A stretch of 12,110 bases of DNA from Gammaproteobacteria bacterium (GTDB lineage: Bacteria; Pseudomonadota; Gammaproteobacteria; HK1). The position numbers were made by a program, and so were the translations under genes. This document shows positions 6,852-12,110 of this stretch, one piece after another. Under the pieces are notes generated by a model, which did no database searches, was not told where the DNA came from, and saw nothing but the letters and a program-made list of their open reading frames with translations. Location of the stretch: contig JAJECB010000025.1 in assembly GCA_022822245.1 (NCBI GenBank), positions 1 through 12,110 of the forward strand. The letters run 5' to 3'. How positions within the stretch are numbered: the stretch's first letter is position 1; each line of letters starts with the position of its first letter.

Positions 6852-7247
6852 GTGGCCCTCCTTCTCGACACCCACATTTGGCTCTGGGGGTTGCTCGACC
6901 CCGACCGGTTGTCCACCGAGGTTCATCAAGCTGTTACCGCGGACGGGGCCGACATCCGGCTCTCCTCGGTCAGCATCTGGGAGGCGTTGCTCCTCGCCGA
7001 GCGGGGCCGCCTCACCCTGGAGCCGGACCCTCGAGACTGGTTGCGGGAGGCAACTTCAATCATGCCGATCCGGGAGGCCCCGGTGACCTTCGAGGTGGCG
7101 CTGGCCAGCCGGGCGATCGCCCTGCCGCACCAGGACCCTGCCGATCGGTTCATCGCGGCGAGCGCCAAGGTTTTCGATCTCACGCTGGTGACGGCGGACT
7201 CCCGGCTGGTGCAGTGCCCCGACATCGAAGTGCTCCCGAACCGGTGA
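6852..7247 (+). CDS. vapC: Type II toxin, PIN-domain ribonuclease VapC
   Basis: A 131-residue PIN-domain protein, the normal VapC size. These toxins are Mg2+-dependent endoribonucleases, usually cutting tRNA or rRNA, and are held inactive by their antitoxin. The acidic metal-binding residues are all present: D6 in LLLDTHIWLW, E44 in SSVSIWEA, D98 in HQDPADRF and D116 in TLVTADSR, so the enzyme appears intact. The GTG start directly follows the antitoxin stop with no gap, and GGGAGG (6835-6840) inside the antitoxin gene serves as ribosome binding site 11 bases upstream. It lies only 25 bases before the acyl-CoA synthetase start and no terminator is visible, so read-through from the toxin-antitoxin promoter into the catabolic genes is likely (inference). 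The target RNA cannot be predicted. Confidence 0.93.
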   Translation: MALLLDTHIWLWGLLDPDRLSTEVHQAVTADGADIRLSSVSIWEALLLAERGRLTLEPDPRDWLREATSIMPIREAPVTFEVALASRAIALPHQDPADRFIAASAKVFDLTLVTADSRLVQCPDIEVLPNR

Positions 7248-7272
7248 GCGAAGCCGTCTCCGTGCCGAGCCG

Positions 7273-8805
7273 GTGATCGATCTCGGGAGCGCGTTCCTCG
7301 CCGCGGTGGCCCGAGACCCCGCCGCTTGCGCGATCGTGGACGGGGACCGCCGCATCGCCTACGCCGCCTGGCTCGAGCGGATCGGCCGGGCGGCGGCAGG
7401 GCTCGACGCGCTCGGGCTTCGCCCCGGCGACCACCTTGTCACCTCGCTCCGCAATCGGCTCGAAGCGGCCACCCTCCACTGGGCGTGCCAGTTCGCGGGG
7501 GTCGTCATCACCCCCGTCAACTGGCGGGCGGCCCGCGAGGAGCTCGGTTACGTGATCGGAGACGCGGACGCGCGCGCCCTCGTGTACGAGCCGGTGTCGG
7601 AGGAGGCCGCGGCGGGGGCCGGCAACGTTCCGCGCATCGCCCTCGACGGCGCCCGCCACGCGACCGACTCCTGGGAACGGGTCTTCGAGGCCCCAGCTCC
7701 GCCGGTTCCGCCGGCTCCGGCGACGCCCCGCGCGTCCGCCGATGACGTCTCCGTCATGCTGTACACCTCCGGCACCACGGGGCGCGGCAAGGGAGTCCCC
7801 CGCCGCCACCGGGCCGAGCAGGCCGCCGCGCTCGCCCATATCGCGCACCACCAGTACGCGTTCGGCGAGTCCACCCTCGGGGTCATGCCGCTCTACCACA
7901 CGATGGGGGTGCGCTCGCTTCTCTCCTCCGCCTTTCTCGGGGGCTGCTTCGTCTGCCAGCCGCGCTTCGATGCGGCGACGGCCCTCGACCTCATCGAGGG
8001 GGAGGGGATCACCTCCCTGTACCTCGTGCCCACCCTGTATCACGACCTCCTCGGCCATCCCGAGTTCACCCCCGAGCGGGTGGCGAGCGTGGAGCGGGTC
8101 GGGTTCGCGGGCATGCCGATGACGGATGCGCTCGTGCGGCGGGTGGAGGAGGGGTTCCGGCCCCGGCTCTTCGTCAACCACTACGGCTCGTCGGAGGTCT
8201 TCACCTTCACCATCGACCAGCGGGCCCACGCCAAGCCGGGGTCGGCGGGCCGGGCCGGCCTCAACCAGGAGGCCCGGGTGGTGCGCCTCGGCTCGACCGA
8301 TGCCGAGGAGGTGGTGGCGGAGCCCGGGGAGGAGGGGCAGATCGCGGTCCGCCTCGACCACGACGAAGCGTTCGACGGCTACTGGCGCCGCCCCGACGCG
8401 GACGCCAAGGCCCTCCGCGACGGGTGGTACTTCACCGGGGACACCGGCTTCCAGGACGACGAGGGCGACCTCTTCGTCACCGGCCGGGTCGACGACATGA
8501 TCATCAGCGGGGGCGAGAACATCACCCCCGTGGAGGTCGAGAACGTGCTCTCGCTCCATCCCGCGGTGGCCGAGGTGGCGGTCGCGGGGCTCCCCGACGA
8601 TCGCTGGGGGCAGCGGGTGGCCGCGTTCGTGGTCCGGCGCGAGCCGGTCGCGGAGGAGGCGCTCGACGAGCATTGCCGGGCCTCGAGCCTCCCCGCGTTC
8701 AAGCGGCCGAGGGAGTACGCGTTCCTGCGCGTGATCCCGAAGTCCCCGGTCGGCAAGATCCTCCGCCGGCGGCTTGTGGCCGGGGAGTACGAGGTGGAGG
8801 ACTGA
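7273..8805 (+). CDS. hmfD: Acyl-CoA synthetase (AMP-forming), probable 2-furoyl-CoA synthetase
   Basis: A 510-residue class I adenylate-forming ligase that would activate a carboxylic acid to its CoA thioester with ATP. Core motifs are all present: the phosphate loop YTSGTTGRGKG (164-174), YGSSE (304-308), WYFTGD with Asp390, the hinge GRVDDMIISGGENITP (404-419), and the C-terminal catalytic lysine in SPVGKILRR (Lys495). It resembles benzoate and 4-chlorobenzoate-type ligases more than long-chain fatty acid ligases by length and motifs, though this comparison is from memory. In the furoate route this enzyme starts catabolism by making furoyl-CoA for the molybdenum hydroxylase. The start is GTG with only a weak ribosome binding site, which may mean coupling to translation of vapC. 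It is followed after 41 bases by the crotonase gene. Ligase class is firm; the substrate is inferred from context. Confidence 0.92.
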   Translation: MIDLGSAFLAAVARDPAACAIVDGDRRIAYAAWLERIGRAAAGLDALGLRPGDHLVTSLRNRLEAATLHWACQFAGVVITPVNWRAAREELGYVIGDADARALVYEPVSEEAAAGAGNVPRIALDGARHATDSWERVFEAPAPPVPPAPATPRASADDVSVMLYTSGTTGRGKGVPRRHRAEQAAALAHIAHHQYAFGESTLGVMPLYHTMGVRSLLSSAFLGGCFVCQPRFDAATALDLIEGEGITSLYLVPTLYHDLLGHPEFTPERVASVERVGFAGMPMTDALVRRVEEGFRPRLFVNHYGSSEVFTFTIDQRAHAKPGSAGRAGLNQEARVVRLGSTDAEEVVAEPGEEGQIAVRLDHDEAFDGYWRRPDADAKALRDGWYFTGDTGFQDDEGDLFVTGRVDDMIISGGENITPVEVENVLSLHPAVAEVAVAGLPDDRWGQRVAAFVVRREPVAEEALDEHCRASSLPAFKRPREYAFLRVIPKSPVGKILRRRLVAGEYEVED

Positions 8806-8846
8806 GCGCTACGCATTGCGAGAGTGACGAAAGGGGGAACGAGCGC

Positions 8847-9656
8847 ATGAAGAGAGCGTTCCGGAGCACCGTCGCGAGCGTCGTCGAGCGGCTCGACGGC
8901 TTCCGGGTGGAGATCGACAGCGAGCGCGAGCGGGCGGACGTGGTGCTGCACCGCCCGCCCCTCAACATCGTGCGGATGCCCGAGCGCGATCAGCTTCGCC
9001 TCGTGTTCGAGGAGCTCGACCGGGACGCGGAGGTGCGCGTCGTGGTGCTCCGGGCCGAGGGCGAGCACTTCTCGAGCGGTGGCGAGATCCCGGGGTTCCT
9101 CGAGCGAAGCCCGGAGCAGGTCTCCGAGCTCGCCCGGAACGTCGCCGCGCCGGAGCGCTGCCGCAAGCCGGTCGTCGCGGCCGTCCGCGGCTACTGCTTC
9201 GGGGTCGCCTTCGAGCTCTGCCTCGCATGCGACTTCCGGATCGTGTCCGAGACCGCGGTCGTCGGGCTGCCGGAGCAGCGCATCGGCATGATCCCCGGCT
9301 CGGGCGGCTCCATCCGGCTCCTGCACATGATCGGGATCGCGCGGACCAAGGACATGGTGATGCGCTCGCGACGGCTCGCGGGGCCGGAGGCCCTCGACTG
9401 GGGCATTGCGACCGCCTGCGTCGCGGACGGCGAGCTCGAGTCCGCGACCGATGCCCTGGTGGACGAGCTTCGCGGCTTCTCCCCGCTCGCCCAGCGGGCC
9501 GCCAAGGACGTGCTCAACACCGCGCAGCACACCACTCTCCAGGCCGGGATCGAGATCGAAGGCAACGCCTACGGGCGCCTCCGGTCCTCGGCCGACTTCC
9601 GGGAAGGGGTCGCCTCGTTCGTCGAGAAGCGCCGCCCCGCGTTCACCGGTGAGTGA
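8847..9656 (+). CDS. hmfE: Crotonase-superfamily enzyme, probable 2-oxoglutaroyl-CoA hydrolase
   Basis: A 269-residue enoyl-CoA hydratase/isomerase-family protein. The oxyanion-hole motifs are HFSSGGEI (residues 74-81) and RGYCFGVAFELCLACD (114-129). The two glutamates used by hydratases, E123 and E143 (in GLPEQRIGMIPGSGG), are both kept. In the furoate pathway the crotonase-fold HmfE handles the ring-opened product 2-oxoglutaroyl-CoA, releasing 2-oxoglutarate and CoA; in this setting that role is more likely than fatty acid hydration. Because both glutamates remain, a genuine hydratase acting on the ring-hydroxylated intermediate is also possible. ATG 8847 was chosen for the AAGGGGG ribosome binding site 9 bases upstream; an open frame extends further upstream but overlaps the synthetase gene. 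The stop TGA lies within the start region of the decarboxylase gene. Confidence 0.9.
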   Translation: MKRAFRSTVASVVERLDGFRVEIDSERERADVVLHRPPLNIVRMPERDQLRLVFEELDRDAEVRVVVLRAEGEHFSSGGEIPGFLERSPEQVSELARNVAAPERCRKPVVAAVRGYCFGVAFELCLACDFRIVSETAVVGLPEQRIGMIPGSGGSIRLLHMIGIARTKDMVMRSRRLAGPEALDWGIATACVADGELESATDALVDELRGFSPLAQRAAKDVLNTAQHTTLQAGIEIEGNAYGRLRSSADFREGVASFVEKRRPAFTGE

Positions 9657-9663
9657 GCCCGCG

Positions 9664-11031
9664 GTGCGCAACGTCCCGGCGCCGACCTTGCGTGGCTGGC
9701 TCGAACGGCTCGAGGAATCGGGGCGGCTCGCCCGCGCCCGGCCCGGGATTCCGCTGCGCTTCACCCTCGCCGCGGTCGCCAAGCGCCTCGACGGCCGCCG
9801 GGCGACCTGGTTCCCCGAGCCGGACGGCCGCCACCCGATCCCCGTCGTGTCCGGGCTCGTGTCTACCCGTTCCTGGATCGCGGAGGCGCTTGGCACGGAC
9901 GAGTCGGGCCTTCTCGACCTCTATCAGCGGGCCATCGAAGCGCCTCTTCCCTGCCGGGAGGTGGACCCGGCGCAGGCGCCGCCCGTGCAGGAGGAAGTCG
10001 TCCGGGAGGTGGACCTCGAGCGCGACCTTCCCATCCCCGTCCACAACGAGCACGACGCCGGCCCCTACATCACGGCCGGTCTCGTCATCGCGGCCAATCC
10101 GGAGACCGGGGACCAGAACGTGTCGATCAACCGCCTCCAGGTGAGCGGCCCCGACCGGCTCGGCATCCTCATGCTCCCGCGTGACCTCCACCGCTTCTAC
10201 GACGCGGCGGAGGCGCGTGGCGAGGCGCTCCCGGTCGCGGTGGTCGTCGGCGTGGACCCGGCCACCCTGCTCGCCTCCCAGGCCATCCTGCCGCTCAATG
10301 CGGACGAGCTCGAGGTCGCGGGGGCGCTCCAGGGAGCGCCGCTCCCCGTGGTGCGGTGTCTGACCAATCCGGTGATGGTGCCCGCCGAGGCCGAGATCGT
10401 GATCGAGGGCCGCCTCCTTCCCCATGAACGAGCGACGGAGGGTCCATTCGGAGAGTTCCCGCAGTACTACGGGCCGGCGGGCGACCGGCAGGTGCTCGTG
10501 GTCGACGCGGTGACGCGGCGGCGGGACGCGATCTTCCACACCATCGTGCCCGCCGCGATGGAACACCTGCTGCTCGGGGCCATCCCGCGCGAAGCGTCGC
10601 TGCTCGCGCTGCTCCGCCGGAGCTTCCCGAGCGTCCTCGACGTCCACCTTCCGGTCGGCGGGGTATGCCGATACCACCTGTACGTGCAGATCGCCAAGCG
10701 CTGGGACGGCGAGCCGCGCAACATCATGATGGGCGCGTTCGCGGGCCATGCGGACATCAAGCAGGTCGTGGTGGTGGACGAGGACGTGGACGTGCACGAC
10801 CCCGAGGCGGTGGAGTGGGCGGTCGCGACCCGGTTCCAGGCCGGCGAGGACCTCGTCGTCGTCCCCGGCGCGCAAGGCTCCCGCCTCGACCCGTCCGCGC
10901 GCGACGGGCGGGTGGACAAGATGGGGCTCGACGCCACCCGACCGCTCGGCGCGGACCCCTTCCGGTTCAAGGTGGTGCACGTCCCGGGCGAAGACGATCC
11001 CGAGGTCGACGGCTGGATCGACACCGATTGA
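9664..11031 (+). CDS. hmfF: UbiD-family decarboxylase, possible 2,5-furandicarboxylate decarboxylase
   Basis: A 455-residue UbiD-type (de)carboxylase that needs prenylated FMN and a divalent metal. It is recognised by NVSINRLQVSGPDRLGI and by EGPFGEFPQYYGP further on. By spacing, the catalytic Glu-Arg-Glu triad known from Fdc1 maps to R157, E259 and E264. Later conserved stretches include HTIVPAAMEHLLLGAIPREA and KMGLDATRPL near the C-terminus. In furan catabolism HmfF removes one carboxylate of 2,5-furandicarboxylate to give 2-furoate. A pyrrole-2-carboxylate or aromatic acid decarboxylase is the main alternative. GTG 9664 follows GGTGAG at 10 bases; GTG 9649, which overlaps the crotonase stop by 8 bases, would add five residues. 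The cofactor-making UbiX-like enzyme is not encoded nearby. Family is firm, substrate inferred. Confidence 0.9.
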   Translation: MRNVPAPTLRGWLERLEESGRLARARPGIPLRFTLAAVAKRLDGRRATWFPEPDGRHPIPVVSGLVSTRSWIAEALGTDESGLLDLYQRAIEAPLPCREVDPAQAPPVQEEVVREVDLERDLPIPVHNEHDAGPYITAGLVIAANPETGDQNVSINRLQVSGPDRLGILMLPRDLHRFYDAAEARGEALPVAVVVGVDPATLLASQAILPLNADELEVAGALQGAPLPVVRCLTNPVMVPAEAEIVIEGRLLPHERATEGPFGEFPQYYGPAGDRQVLVVDAVTRRRDAIFHTIVPAAMEHLLLGAIPREASLLALLRRSFPSVLDVHLPVGGVCRYHLYVQIAKRWDGEPRNIMMGAFAGHADIKQVVVVDEDVDVHDPEAVEWAVATRFQAGEDLVVVPGAQGSRLDPSARDGRVDKMGLDATRPLGADPFRFKVVHVPGEDDPEVDGWIDTD

Positions 11032-11097
11032 CGGGCCGCTCGCGACGCGTTTCCCGAGGCATGTCCGGAGGGCCGGCAGGGGCACGCGGTAATAGGA

Positions 11098-11103
11098 TAT
11101 GAT
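11098..11103 (+). promoter_or_regulatory. Candidate -10 element upstream of csrA
   Basis: TATGAT matches the sigma-70 -10 consensus at five of six positions in a small AT-rich island within GC-rich DNA. No good -35 is seen 17 bases upstream. Transcription would start near 11110, at the foot of the leader hairpin. This would give csrA its own promoter apart from the catabolic genes, 67 bases after the decarboxylase stop. Confidence 0.35.
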
Positions 11104-11110
11104 TGCGGTA

Positions 11111-11134
11111 CCTGCCCGAAGGCAGGGGAGAGGG
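11111..11134 (+). promoter_or_regulatory. csrA leader hairpin and ribosome binding site
   Basis: CCTGCC (11111-11116) pairs with GGCAGG (11121-11126) around a CGAA tetraloop, and GGAGAGGG (11127-11134) follows at once as the ribosome binding site of csrA. CsrA proteins bind GGA motifs at or near such sites and repress their own translation in other bacteria; here the GGA at 11127-11129 directly follows the stem. Autoregulation is inference. Confidence 0.4.
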
Positions 11135-11136
11135 CG

Positions 11137-11334
11137 ATGCTCATACTGACGCGGCGAGCGGGTGAAACCCTGGTCATCGGGGAAGATGTCCGAGTGAAGG
11201 TGCTCGAAGTCAAGGGCCAGCAGGTGCGGATCGGAGTAACCGCCCCGCGCGAAGTGGCCGTGCACCGAGAGGAGATCTACGACCGGATCAAGCAGGGTGA
11301 AGCAGAGCAGGGAGGCGGCCAGCGAATGGACTGA
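11137..11334 (+). CDS. csrA: Carbon storage regulator CsrA
   Basis: A 65-residue post-transcriptional regulator that dimerises and binds GGA-containing hairpins in mRNA leaders, changing translation and stability. The sequence starts [15 protein letters not shown] and contains [19 protein letters not shown], nearly diagnostic for CsrA/RsmA. The RNA-contact residues Leu4 and Arg44 are present. The C-terminal tail ([11 protein letters not shown]) is hydrophilic and variable, as in other members. A strong ribosome binding site, GGAGAGGG, lies just before the ATG. About a quarter of its codons end in A or T, unlike the preceding catabolic genes. In many gammaproteobacteria csrA lies beside a serine tRNA gene; I see none here, so this may be an extra or relocated copy. 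CsrA controls central carbon choices, so a role in the adjacent catabolism is possible but unproven. Confidence 0.97.
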   Translation: MLILTRRAGETLVIGEDVRVKVLEVKGQQVRIGVTAPREVAVHREEIYDRIKQGEAEQGGGQRMD

Positions 11335-11674
11335 GCGCCGTCGCTGCCCGACTCCGCCGGGATCTTCCCGGAACGAATCGAACCGCGAGCGGCACTCGGG
11401 AAGTGGCGGTTCGGAGCGCACCGCCCGCCACTGAAGGGCGGTAATCCGCCCCCGGGGCATGCGCGCCGGGTGGCCCGGGGCGCTCCGGAGACGCTTCGCC
11501 GTGGAGTTTCGCCGGCTCCTGCCGAACCGTCGCTTCGCATGACGTTGCCCGCCACGCGGCGACGGCCGCCCTGCACGGTGGACACCGCCTCTCGCACGCT
11601 CCACGATCACGCACGGCGTCTTCACTGAACGCCGTTTGGCGCCCGAGCCTCTCAACCGGGGAGAGCCTTCCTCC
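11335..11674. other. Hairpin-rich intergenic region, possible structured RNA
   Basis: No gene is recognised in these 340 bases. Reading the plus strand, four strong stem-loops follow in series. CCGGGA/TCCCGG is at 11357-11371 with loop TCT. AGTGGCGG/CCGCCACT is at 11402-11432 and holds a GGA in its loop. GGGCGG/CCGCCC is at 11436-11451 with loop TAAT. A stem of about 8 bp with a 2-base bulge is at 11463-11483. Segments around 11405-11451 can also pair in a shifted way (GGCGGT with ACCGCC, CCGCCC with GGGCGG), so alternative folds exist. A terminator-like hairpin closes the series at 11613. It could be a 3' region of csrA, a small RNA, or chance pairing in GC-rich DNA. Confidence 0.35.
11613..11637 (+). 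terminator. Terminator-like hairpin before the last gene
   Basis: ACGGCGT (11613-11619) pairs perfectly with ACGCCGT (11629-11635) around a 9-base loop, followed by only two further Ts. The short T-tract makes a Rho-independent terminator weak. Its position, 38 bases before the next ATG, fits the end of a csrA or small-RNA transcript, or an element in the leader of the next gene. Confidence 0.3.
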
Positions 11675-12110
11675 ATGCACCTGACACGCCACCAGACAAC
11701 CTCCGGACCGCGCTGGGCCGTCGACGGACGCTGGCTGCCCGAGGACTTTCGGCTCGATTCGCTCCTTCGGGACCCGTACCCGGCGATCCGCGAGGCGGTC
11801 GCCGGCGCACGCACCGACGAGCCGTCCGAGGGCGAGCTGCTTGCCCCCATCGAAAACCACCAGGAAGTGTGGGCGGCGGGTGTCACCTACCTCCGGAGCC
11901 GGGAAGCACGGATGGCGGAGTCCGAGACCGCGGACGTCTACGACCGGGTCTACGAGGCGGAGCGGGTCGAGGTCTTCTTCAAGGCCAACGGATGGCGTGT
12001 GGTCGGCCATCGCGGCCGGATCCGGGTTCGGCCCGACAGCACCTGGGACGTCCCGGAGCCGGAGCTCGCCCTCGTGCTGAACCGCGCGGGCGAGATCGTC
12101 GGCTATGCCG
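11675..12110 (+). CDS. Fumarylacetoacetate hydrolase family protein, N-terminal part (cut by the window edge)
   Basis: The first 145 codons of an FAH-superfamily enzyme, continuing past the right edge. The protein begins MHLTRHQTTSGPRWAVDGRW. It then shows NHQEVWAAGVTYLRSREARM, the FKANGWRVVGH segment, and DVPEPELALVLNRAGEIVGY, in which E128 and E130 fit the metal ligands of the family. This pattern is closest, from memory, to 2-keto-3-deoxy-D-arabinonate-type dehydratases, which turn a 2-keto-3-deoxy pentonate into 2-oxoglutarate semialdehyde in the oxidative pentose route. A hydrolase of another acylpyruvate is the alternative, and the C-terminal catalytic part is not in view. GGGGAG (11658-11663) serves as a ribosome binding site. 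If the dehydratase reading is right, both this gene and the furoate-type set feed 2-oxoglutarate. Confidence 0.88.
   Translation, partial: MHLTRHQTTSGPRWAVDGRWLPEDFRLDSLLRDPYPAIREAVAGARTDEPSEGELLAPIENHQEVWAAGVTYLRSREARMAESETADVYDRVYEAERVEVFFKANGWRVVGHRGRIRVRPDSTWDVPEPELALVLNRAGEIVGYA

Noticed and set aside
11032..11097. A terminator after the decarboxylase gene.
   Set aside because: No stem followed by a T-run is present, so I cannot say that transcription stops before csrA.
11365..11395. A T-loop-like sequence on the minus strand (GGTTCGATTCG), suggesting a tRNA beside csrA.
   Set aside because: The flanking bases do not form a 5-bp T stem and no acceptor, D or anticodon arm can be drawn around it.
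9643..11886. A 747-codon open frame on the minus strand covering the decarboxylase, csrA and part of the last gene.
   Set aside because: It crosses three well-supported plus-strand genes and shows no family features; it is a product of composition.
1..12110. CRISPR arrays, insertion sequences, integrase or attachment sites, rRNA genes.
   Set aside because: No regularly spaced repeats, transposase or integrase motifs, terminal inverted repeats or rRNA sequence were seen. Despite its different codon use, vapBC is not flanked by any visible duplication.

Overview
The window reads as part of the chromosome of a very GC-rich proteobacterium, most likely a gammaproteobacterium. Most genes use G or C almost everywhere at the third codon position. 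A 65-residue CsrA of the gammaproteobacterial type, with Leu4 and Arg44, sits downstream of the main operon. No RNA gene or ribosomal marker is present, so the placement rests on CsrA and composition only.

Layout. Positions 1-580 (minus strand) hold the N-terminal half of an MFS transporter that runs off the left edge. A 354-base divergent intergenic region follows, with a candidate extended -10 promoter and an inverted repeat on the minus-strand side. Positions 935-2455 encode a DHA2 (EmrB/QacA-type) MFS permease. From 2600 to 11031, all on the plus strand, lies a catabolic gene set: a molybdenum hydroxylase large subunit, a single protein fusing its FAD and [2Fe-2S] subunits, an acyl-CoA synthetase, a crotonase-fold enzyme and a UbiD-type decarboxylase. 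A type II toxin-antitoxin pair (Phd/YefM antitoxin and PIN-domain VapC toxin) with its own apparent promoter and operator splits this set between the fused subunit and the synthetase. Then come csrA (11137-11334), a hairpin-rich 340-base gap, and the first 145 codons of a fumarylacetoacetate-hydrolase-family gene that runs off the right edge.

How the genes work together. The enzyme combination matches the known 2-furoate (furfural/HMF) route of Cupriavidus and Pseudomonas. HmfF decarboxylates 2,5-furandicarboxylate to 2-furoate, HmfD makes furoyl-CoA, HmfABC hydroxylates the ring at C5, and HmfE releases CoA after ring opening to give 2-oxoglutarate. The assignment is an inference from enzyme classes and gene order; a related heteroaromatic acid such as pyrrole-2-carboxylate cannot be excluded from sequence alone. 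The last gene resembles 2-keto-3-deoxy-pentonate dehydratases of oxidative pentose pathways, which also end at 2-oxoglutarate. No hmfG (UbiX-like flavin prenyltransferase), hmfH oxidase or dedicated regulator is in view.

The most unusual points are the FAD-then-iron-sulfur subunit fusion, the toxin-antitoxin module splitting the catabolic genes with a 35-bp near-perfect operator palindrome, a low-GC3 tail on the large subunit, and a cluster of strong hairpins between csrA and the last gene.
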